Shown here: positions 1-5,342 of the stretch, piece after piece
Layout of the letters: each line of letters opens with the position of its first letter
How positions within the stretch are numbered: position 1 is the first letter of the stretch
Program-made: the position numbers and the translations under genes
The notes under the pieces: generated by a model
Database searches by the model: none
The model's input: only the letters and a program-made list of their open reading frames with translations
Told to the model about the DNA's origin: nothing
Source: CAYWNK01 sp047639615
GTDB lineage: Bacteria; Planctomycetota; UBA1135; GCA-002686595
Length of the DNA stretch: 7,106 bases
Direction of reading: 5' to 3'
Assembly (NCBI GenBank): GCA_047639615.1
Contig: JBLIOL010000287.1
Coordinates: 1-7,106, forward strand

Positions 1-388
1 CAACGTGCAGGAGACGGACGGGCCCACCTACGTGACCGGTCCCGAGATGCAGGTCTTCGACAACGCTGGCTTCAAAGGCGAGCGCGGGATCAAGACTGCT
101 GCCGGGGCTTGCTACGCGCTCTACGGCACCGAGAACGATGACTCGCGTGCCGTCGGTGAATGGAACCAGGCACGCATCACCATCCAAGCCGACGGCAGCA
201 CTGAGTTCTGGCTCAATGGCGCCCCGCAGTGCTCCTTCCAATTGGGCAGTGAGGAGTGGAACGCTAGCGTCGCCGCTTCCAAGTTCAAATCCATGCCGGC
301 CTTCGGCCTCAAGCGTGAGGGCCACCTGGCCCTGCAGGACCACGGCAACCCCGTGTGGTTCCGCGCCATGCGCATTCGGCGCCTCTAG
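1..388 (+). CDS. DUF1080 / 3-keto-disaccharide hydrolase-like protein, C-terminal part (5' end outside window)
   Basis: The frame is open from the window edge (first full codon at base 2) to TAG at 386-388, giving 128 residues. The GTG at base 5 is almost certainly an internal Val. The fragment shows the run of motifs typical of the second half of DUF1080 (PF06439, now called 3-keto-disaccharide hydrolase domain): EMQVFDN (visible residues 15-21), GEWN (52-55), FWLNG (69-73), SKF (93-95), GHLALQDHG (107-115) and a closing FRAMRIRRL. The fold is a concanavalin-like beta-sandwich. Members are usually exported and are linked to carbohydrate turnover; whether this one is catalytic cannot be told from the fragment. 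Two cysteines (C37, C77) could form a disulfide. In many relatives the residue before WLNG is His; here it is Phe. The next gene starts 34 bases downstream on the same strand, so co-transcription is likely. The family call is secure; the substrate is unknown. Confidence 0.88.
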   Translation, partial: NVQETDGPTYVTGPEMQVFDNAGFKGERGIKTAAGACYALYGTENDDSRAVGEWNQARITIQADGSTEFWLNGAPQCSFQLGSEEWNASVAASKFKSMPAFGLKREGHLALQDHGNPVWFRAMRIRRL

Positions 389-422
389 TCCGTAGTCCGT
401 TCTTTCTCAGCTCTTCGCATCT
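386..422 (+). other. Short intergenic gap with 7-bp tandem repeat and no Shine-Dalgarno
   Basis: The stop codon of the upstream gene lies inside a perfect 7-bp tandem duplication, TAGTCCG at 386-392 and again at 393-399. The second copy carries another TAG in a different frame. The rest of the gap, up to ATG at 423, is pyrimidine-rich (TTCTTTCTCAGCTCTTC) and has no purine-rich Shine-Dalgarno sequence at normal spacing. I see no promoter or terminator here, which supports read-through from gene 1 into gene 2. Translation of gene 2 would then depend on an unstructured leader or on coupling. Confidence 0.5.
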
Positions 423-3400
423 ATGCGCCTCCGGTCAGTCTTCAGCCTCTGTGGCTTGTCTCTTCTTCTGCTGGGCCTAGTGGCTCCGCGCGCAGCCACA
501 AGCCTTCCCCAGGATGCGGGCGCTCGCGCCCAAGCCGCCCTGCGTACGGCCGAACGGCACCTCAACGCGGGCCGCATGGACGAGTCGCGGGATGCGATCG
601 AGCGCGCCTTCGAGCGTGACCGCGCGCAGCGCAGTGCTTGGCAGCTGCTCGCCCGCTGGGCTGAGGCAGCGGAGCGTCCCGGCGAGCGTCTGCGTGCCCT
701 GCACGAGGACCTGCGCTTGGCCGTGGCCCAGGGCGCGAAGCGCACGGAGATCAGGGCTCTACGGGAATTCCTGGCGGAGCTGGACCCCTCCTCTAAGGCG
801 CTCTTCGAGATCGCTGAGGACTTCCGCGGGCGCCTGACCTCCTTGGCGCAGCGCTACGAGAAACAGCAGCGTTGGCATGGAGCCCTGCGCGTGTGGAAGC
901 AGGTGCTGGCCCTAGTGCCCGACGACCAGGTGGCCATAGATGGCATCGACCGCGTCACTTCCCAACCGGACCCGAGCCTGGCGGCCGACGCTAAGTCCAA
1001 GGACCTCTTGGAGGGCATCACCGCTGAGTGGATCGCCGAGCACGACGCCGAGCATTCCGAGTGGAAGCAGGCCGGGCGTATGGAGCGCGAGCACTACATC
1101 ACGAAGACCGACGCCGGTTACGAGGTGCTGGTGCGCGTGGCGGAGGCCATGGAGCAGGCCAACGGCTTCTACCGTGAGTTCTTCGAGTACGGCGGGGTCG
1201 AAGACGGCCGCACGGTGCCGCGCATCAATGTGCTCATCTTCAAGAACCGCGAGGAGTACCTGAAGTTGGGTTCCAGCCCGGCGGAATGGTCCGGTGGTCA
1301 ATTCACCGGTAGCGCCGTGGAGACCTACGTGCCCGCCGGCGGTTTCGAGGCCATGCTCGGAGTGCTCTTTCACGAGGCAGCGCACCAGTTCGTGAGCCTT
1401 GCCACCAGCGCGGTGGGCTGGCTCAACGAGGGCCTGGCCTCCTTCTTCGAGGGCACGCGCATCCTGGCCAACGGTTCGGTGATCATGAACCTGCCGGCCG
1501 ACCACCGACTCTTCCCGCTCGCCACGCGCATGGAAGCGGGTTGGATGACAGAGGATGATCTGGATGCCATGGAGGGCACGGAAGCTCCGGCTAGCGCGCC
1601 GCCCTTCGATATGGTGCTCCAGAACCGCTACAGCTGGGGTCCGCCCTGGTACGCGCCCACCTGGGGCGTGGTGTTCTTCCTCTACAACTATCAGGACCCC
1701 TGGGATGGACGCTTCGTCTATCGCAAGGCCTTCCGGGTCTTCATCGATAAGTCCGGGGGCCGCATGGGCGACAGCGCGGTCAGGAACTTCGAGGAGGTCG
1801 TGCTGGCCAATCCGGAGCCGGCCTTCGATGCCAAGCCGCCCAAGGATGCGGTGCGCACGCGCTTGCCCAAGACCGTGGCTGCGCTCAACGACGTTTGGAA
1901 GGCCTGGATTCTGGACCTGCGCGATCGTCAGGCCGGCGAGCTGGGCGAGGGCCTGCCGTACCTGCGCTGGGCACGCCTAGCCCAGGAGGCGGGCCGTCAT
2001 GACTGGGCCACCGAGCACTACACCAAGGGGCTCTTGGATGAGCCCCATAGCACGGAGCTGATGATGGGCTTCGGCGGGCTCTTGGCGGACTCACCCGATA
2101 CCCACGATCGCGCCGGCTCCCTTTTTCAGAGTGCCTTGGCCATCTTCGAGCGCGCCGACCCGCCGGACGCTCTGGCCATCGCCAAGGTCGAGCGTCTGCT
2201 CAATAAGCTGGACCCGAATAAGAAGAACCTCACCAGCGTGATGGACAAGTTGCGCGAGGAAGCCATCAGCTTGGTCGGCGCCTACAAGGATGTGGACCAG
2301 GACGAAATGGTGCTCGACCTGAGCTGGCGCTTCGGCTCCGCCTTCCGCGCGCCGGAACTGCTCGAGGAGTACGCGGCCGCCGTGCGCCGCCGTGGTTCCG
2401 GACTCGAGCGCTGGGAGTTGGCTTACAACGAGGATGACCTGGACGGCTGGTCCGCAGGTAACGGCGTCTTCAAGCCTGACGGCAACAAGCTGCTGGGCCG
2501 CTTCGGTAAGGTGCAACCGCAGAACTTCGACTTCAGCTTCCTGACCCTGGATCGCGTCACGAGCGGTGACTACACCATCGAAGCCGACGTGCAGGTCAAG
2601 AAGGGCAAGTCCAGCTATGCGGGCTTCGTCTTCGGTCAGAAGGGCTCGAGCACCTTCCACGGTGTGTTGGTCTTCCCAGACCGCGACGTGACTGGGGTGT
2701 CTAACTCGGGCTACGTGGATCTGATGACCTCGCGCGGCGCGGGTGCGACCCAGGCCTGGCGTCACGTGCCGGTCAAGATCGCTCAGCCCAAGGGCAGCAC
2801 CAGTGCTGGCAATTGGCACAAGCTGCGCTTGGATGTGATCGGCAAGCAGGTGGACGTGTGGTTCGACGGCGAGCTGGTCGCGACCCATGCCTTTGGCAGC
2901 AGCTCGACCCTGCGCGGCCGCTTCGGTCTGGTGGTCGGACGCGGCGAGTCCGAGTTCCGACGCGTGCGCTTCCAACTTCGCGATCCGCGCGATCCGGCCG
3001 CTTCCATCGAGCGCGAGATCCGCTTGGCTGAAGCCAGCCTAGCCGGTGGCGGAGCCATTGCCGGCAGCTATCAAGGCAGCGTGCCGCCCTTCCCGAAGAT
3101 CGGCACTTGGGCCCAGGGCGAGCGTACTTCCTGGAAGGACGGGGTCCCCGGCCCGCAGCTCGTCGTCTACATGAGCCGGCGCCAGAATGAGTTGGTGCCG
3201 GTGGATGCTTGGTTGCGCGATCTAGCTGCACGCGGCCATCGCTTCGGCCTGCAGATCATGGTGGTCATGCCCGTGGAGGATGGCGGCGGTATGGAGAGTT
3301 TCCTTGGGGAGTATCCCCTGCCGGGTAGCGTCGGTTCCGACAGTCGCTTGACACCCGATTCCCAAGGCGCGAGCTTTGAAGCGGCTTTTATCAAGCGCTT

Positions 3401-4112
3401 CAATTTGCCGCGTCTGTGGCTCTTGGACCTGGATGGAACTGTCGTGTGGGAAGGGGACCCGGGCTTTGCTGCGGGTGCGCCGTCCATGGCGCCCTATCCC
3501 TCCTATGTGGATGATCCTCTGCAGGCCCTGGTGGCCAAGCGCCGCATGGCGGAGCGCGTGGATTGGCGCGATGACTGGAAGACCTTCGGTCGCGAAGCGC
3601 TCGAGTCCGGCGATCTCGAGCTCGCGCTGCCGCTGCTCATCGTAGCCAGCAGCTTCACGCCGGCACTGGAAGAGGATCTGGATCGCGCCGCGCGCATCTA
3701 CAACCTGCTGGTGTCGAACTTCGACAACCTCGATGAGGTCGGTCTGATCCTGGAGGAGCGTTCCGCCGAGGCAGCGGTGAGCTCCCTGCTGGAGTGGGCT
3801 CGACTCTTTGGCACCAGCCGCAAGGTGGTGAGCAAGGCGCTCAAGGGGCCGATCAAGTCCAAGAACGCTAAGGCCTGGGATGGCTTCATGAGCCGCGCCG
3901 CCAAGTTCCCGCCGAAGCGCGGCAATCCCATGAAGGTCATTACGGGCCTGATCGAAAGCTTGCAGGCCATGAGCGCACCCTGGGTGCCGGACCTGATCGA
4001 AGAGCTGGAGGTTGCCGCCCTCGGCGAGGACTGGGAGAGCGCCAAGGGAATTCTTGAGGCCGCCGGCAATGCCCCGAAAGCCTGGCTCTGTGTGGAGCTC
4101 TTCGGTTTCTAG
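423..4112 (+). CDS. Large exported multidomain protein: TPR-like / peptidase-MA-like (DUF1570-type) zinc site / LamG-like / thioredoxin-like
   Basis: This 1229-residue protein begins with a signal peptide: Arg at 2 and 4, a hydrophobic core at about 6-20, and likely cleavage after A25-T26-S27. Residues about 30-180 are TPR-like helices. Residues about 220-500 resemble DUF1570/peptidase-MA-like gluzincins: HEAAH at 317-321, a third ligand in NEGLASFFEG (E336), and the usual downstream YAPTWGVVFFLY segment from 410. The zinc site is intact, so metallopeptidase activity is plausible but unproven. Helical repeats follow at about 510-610. A beta-rich LamG/DUF1080-like domain spans about 664-855 and ends in an RDPRDP linker. 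Residues about 887-1040 look like a redoxin/TlpA-type thioredoxin fold (GPQLVVYMS, then WLLDLDGTVVWEGDP) but without active-site cysteines. The tail to 1229 is helical. The mature chain has only one cysteine, C1223. ATG 423 is chosen because the signal peptide follows directly. The domain order is unusual and the biological role is unknown. Confidence 0.85.
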   Translation: MRLRSVFSLCGLSLLLLGLVAPRAATSLPQDAGARAQAALRTAERHLNAGRMDESRDAIERAFERDRAQRSAWQLLARWAEAAERPGERLRALHEDLRLAVAQGAKRTEIRALREFLAELDPSSKALFEIAEDFRGRLTSLAQRYEKQQRWHGALRVWKQVLALVPDDQVAIDGIDRVTSQPDPSLAADAKSKDLLEGITAEWIAEHDAEHSEWKQAGRMEREHYITKTDAGYEVLVRVAEAMEQANGFYREFFEYGGVEDGRTVPRINVLIFKNREEYLKLGSSPAEWSGGQFTGSAVETYVPAGGFEAMLGVLFHEAAHQFVSLATSAVGWLNEGLASFFEGTRILANGSVIMNLPADHRLFPLATRMEAGWMTEDDLDAMEGTEAPASAPPFDMVLQNRYSWGPPWYAPTWGVVFFLYNYQDPWDGRFVYRKAFRVFIDKSGGRMGDSAVRNFEEVVLANPEPAFDAKPPKDAVRTRLPKTVAALNDVWKAWILDLRDRQAGELGEGLPYLRWARLAQEAGRHDWATEHYTKGLLDEPHSTELMMGFGGLLADSPDTHDRAGSLFQSALAIFERADPPDALAIAKVERLLNKLDPNKKNLTSVMDKLREEAISLVGAYKDVDQDEMVLDLSWRFGSAFRAPELLEEYAAAVRRRGSGLERWELAYNEDDLDGWSAGNGVFKPDGNKLLGRFGKVQPQNFDFSFLTLDRVTSGDYTIEADVQVKKGKSSYAGFVFGQKGSSTFHGVLVFPDRDVTGVSNSGYVDLMTSRGAGATQAWRHVPVKIAQPKGSTSAGNWHKLRLDVIGKQVDVWFDGELVATHAFGSSSTLRGRFGLVVGRGESEFRRVRFQLRDPRDPAASIEREIRLAEASLAGGGAIAGSYQGSVPPFPKIGTWAQGERTSWKDGVPGPQLVVYMSRRQNELVPVDAWLRDLAARGHRFGLQIMVVMPVEDGGGMESFLGEYPLPGSVGSDSRLTPDSQGASFEAAFIKRFNLPRLWLLDLDGTVVWEGDPGFAAGAPSMAPYPSYVDDPLQALVAKRRMAERVDWRDDWKTFGREALESGDLELALPLLIVASSFTPALEEDLDRAARIYNLLVSNFDNLDEVGLILEERSAEAAVSSLLEWARLFGTSRKVVSKALKGPIKSKNAKAWDGFMSRAAKFPPKRGNPMKVITGLIESLQAMSAPWVPDLIEELEVAALGEDWESAKGILEAAGNAPKAWLCVELFGF
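2979..2996 (+). repeat. Perfect 9-bp tandem duplication coding RDP-RDP
   Basis: CGCGATCCG occurs twice head to tail (2979-2987 and 2988-2996). It is in frame and gives RDPRDP at residues 853-858 of the large exported protein. It lies just after the last strand of the LamG-like domain, at the linker to the next helical segment, so it looks like a small in-frame duplication in a tolerant linker. Confidence 0.6.
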
Positions 4113-4118
4113 GCCAAG

Positions 4119-5327
4119 CTAGACCGCAGCTTCCGCTGCGGCCGTTGCTGCGGCCGTTTCTGCGGCCGCTTCTGCGACCGCCCTGGCCACGGCCGGGGCG
4201 GTTTCTCTTTCGAGCGCGCTGGGCAGGATGTGCGCGGCGGTCGGGTTCGGCACGCAGGCGGCCAGGGCGTGGGCTGCGCGCAGCATCATGTGCGAGGTGA
4301 TGCGCGGCGCGCGCGCGTTGAGGGCTCCGCGGAAGATCCCGGGGAAGGCCAGCACGTTGTTGACCTGGTTGGGGAAGTCGCTGCGTCCCGTGCCGACCAC
4401 GGCGGCGCCCGCTTCGAGGGCGACCTTTGGCATGATCTCCGGCGTGGGGTTGGCCATGGGGAAGATGATCGGATTCGGCGCCATGCGACGGATGTCGTCA
4501 CCGTTCAGCACGTTGCCCACGCTCACGCCGATGAACACGTCGGCACCTTCCAGCATGCCGTGCACGTCACCATCGCGCTGGCCGCGGTTGGTGTAGCCCA
4601 AGAGCTCGAGCTTGGCGGGGCTGAGGTTGTTGCGGCCGGGCCCGATGGCGCCGCGGCTGTCGCAGATGATCACGTCGGCCACGGGGTTGCAGACGCTCTC
4701 GTCGTAACCCACGCAGCGCAGCAGCTTGGCGATGGCGGTGCCAGCGGCGCCGGCACCGTTGATCACGACCTTGAGGGATTCAGGTTCGCGGCCCGTGACC
4801 TTGGCTGCGTTGAGCAGGGCGGCCAAGAGCACGATTGCTGTGCCGTGTTGGTCGTCGTGAAAGACGGGGATGCCCAGGTCCTGCAGGCGCGCTTCGATCT
4901 CGAAGCAGCGCGGGGCAGAGATGTCTTCTAGATTGATGCCGCTGAAGGTGGGGGCCAAACGCCTGACGGTTTCGACGATCTCGTCCACGTCTTGCGTGGC
5001 GAGGCACAGGGGCCAGGCGTCGATATCGGCGTACTCTTTGAAGAGCAGAGCCTTGCCTTCCATCACCGGCAGGGCTGCCTCAGGACCGATGTTGCCCAGG
5101 CCGAGCACGGCCGAACCGTCCGTGATGATCGCCACGGAGTTGCCCTTGAGGGTCAGCTCGCGGGCCAGGCTCTTGTCCTTGGCGATCTCCTCGCAAGGGC
5201 GTGCGACGCCCGGGGAGTAGGCCAGGGACAGGTCGTCGAGGGTTTCCAAGGGGACCTTGGAGGCGACGGCAAGCTTGCCCTTGTGCTTGCGGTGAAGCTC
5301 GAGGGAGCGTTCGAAGGGGTCGTTCAT
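4119..5327 (-). CDS. NAD(P)-dependent malic enzyme, short bacterial type
   Basis: This cytoplasmic enzyme of 402 residues oxidatively decarboxylates malate to pyruvate and CO2 with reduction of NAD(P)+, linking the TCA cycle to pyruvate. The N-terminal malic domain has LSLAYSPGVARPC (Tyr37 at the catalytic Tyr position), MEGKALLFK (Lys92 at the catalytic Lys position), NLEDISAPRCFEIE (E134, D135 metal ligands) and FHDDQHGTA (D158/D159). The NAD-binding domain has the Rossmann loop GAGAAG (191-196), and D223 ends the next strand. FPMANPTPEI (289-298) and FPNQVNN (318-324) are also typical. Cofactor choice between NAD and NADP cannot be decided from sequence. There is no C-terminal phosphotransacetylase domain, unlike long MaeB enzymes. 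ATG at 5327 fits the family N terminus and gives full length, but an eight-C run and no Shine-Dalgarno precede it. The Ala-rich tail (about 385-402) extends past the usual last helix. The gene starts 15 bases after the upstream minus-strand gene, so co-transcription is likely. Confidence 0.96.
   Translation of the reverse strand: MNDPFERSLELHRKHKGKLAVASKVPLETLDDLSLAYSPGVARPCEEIAKDKSLARELTLKGNSVAIITDGSAVLGLGNIGPEAALPVMEGKALLFKEYADIDAWPLCLATQDVDEIVETVRRLAPTFSGINLEDISAPRCFEIEARLQDLGIPVFHDDQHGTAIVLLAALLNAAKVTGREPESLKVVINGAGAAGTAIAKLLRCVGYDESVCNPVADVIICDSRGAIGPGRNNLSPAKLELLGYTNRGQRDGDVHGMLEGADVFIGVSVGNVLNGDDIRRMAPNPIIFPMANPTPEIMPKVALEAGAAVVGTGRSDFPNQVNNVLAFPGIFRGALNARAPRITSHMMLRAAHALAACVPNPTAAHILPSALERETAPAVARAVAEAAAETAAATAAAEAAV
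4124..4141 (-). other. Small perfect hairpin at the malic enzyme gene 3' end
   Basis: CCGCAGC (4124-4130) and GCTGCGG (4135-4141) form a perfect 7-bp stem around a 4-base loop. In the malic enzyme transcript the loop reads GGAA, a GNRA-type tetraloop, and the stem lies immediately before the stop codon. It has no U tract on either strand, so it is not a convincing terminator by itself. It might stabilise the 3' end. It shares bases with the 12-bp tandem repeat, which permits alternative pairings. Confidence 0.35.
4133..4180 (-). repeat. Four-copy 12-bp tandem repeat coding the Ala-rich C terminus of malic enzyme
   Basis: On the plus strand four 12-bp units follow each other: CCGCTGCGGCCG (4133-4144), TTGCTGCGGCCG (4145-4156), TTTCTGCGGCCG (4157-4168) and CTTCTGCGACCG (4169-4180). 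They differ mainly in the first two or three bases. On the minus strand they encode four-residue Ala-rich units making up roughly residues 383-399 of the enzyme, where Ala is interrupted by Glu or Thr. The length is a multiple of three, so gain or loss of units would keep the reading frame. Confidence 0.8.
4176..4211 (+). terminator. Intrinsic (Rho-independent) terminator for the plus-strand genes
   Basis: ACCGCCCTGGC (4177-4187) pairs with GCCGGGGCGGT (4192-4202) in an 11-bp stem with a single U-G wobble (4184/4195) and a 4-base CACG loop. A further G-U pair (4176/4203) could extend it. It is followed at once by TTTCTCTTTC (4202-4211), seven T in ten bases. It lies 64 bases past the stop of the large exported protein gene in the correct orientation, so it very likely ends that transcript. 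It falls inside the coding sequence of the convergent malic enzyme gene (residues about 373-384), so the two mRNAs should overlap by roughly 90 bases. Confidence 0.75.
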
Positions 5328-5342
5328 GGGGGGGGAGCGCGC
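5328..5342 (-). promoter_or_regulatory. Fifteen-base gap with C8 run directly before the malic enzyme start
   Basis: Read on the minus strand, the upstream gene's TGA (5345-5343) is followed by GCGCGCT, then eight C (5335-5328), then ATG. There is no Shine-Dalgarno sequence. A weak hairpin (AGCGC 5336-5340 with GCGCT 5346-5350) encloses the upstream stop codon. The short gap and lack of a terminator suggest one transcript, with initiation by re-use of ribosomes finishing the upstream gene. The homopolymer could slip or be miscounted, but it lies outside both reading frames. Confidence 0.45.

Noticed and set aside
5..7. GTG as the start of the first gene
   Set aside because: It would leave only the second half of a DUF1080 domain; the frame is open to the window edge, so the gene is cut by the window.
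912..1505. Minus-strand open frame (197 codons) opposite the zinc-peptidase domain
   Set aside because: It is a His/Val/Leu-rich antisense shadow of the peptidase domain, with no motif and no separate support.
2091..2975. Long minus-strand open frame (294 codons) opposite the large exported protein gene
   Set aside because: It mirrors the codon pattern of the plus-strand gene in GC-rich DNA, has no recognisable family and lies wholly inside a gene with clear domains.
3420..3450. DLDGT motif suggesting a HAD phosphatase in the large exported protein
   Set aside because: The other HAD motifs are absent, and the segment fits the late strand of a redoxin-like fold in an exported protein.
4073..4120. 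Possible minus-strand terminator beyond the malic enzyme stop (imperfect AGCCTGGC/GCCAAGCT pairing, or CCGAA/TTCGG)
   Set aside because: The stems are short or mismatched with long loops, and only a three-T run follows on the minus strand.
4230..4931. Plus-strand open frame (233 codons) antisense to malic enzyme
   Set aside because: Malic enzyme is certain on the other strand; this translation is low-complexity His/Val/Asp/Gly-rich shadow sequence.
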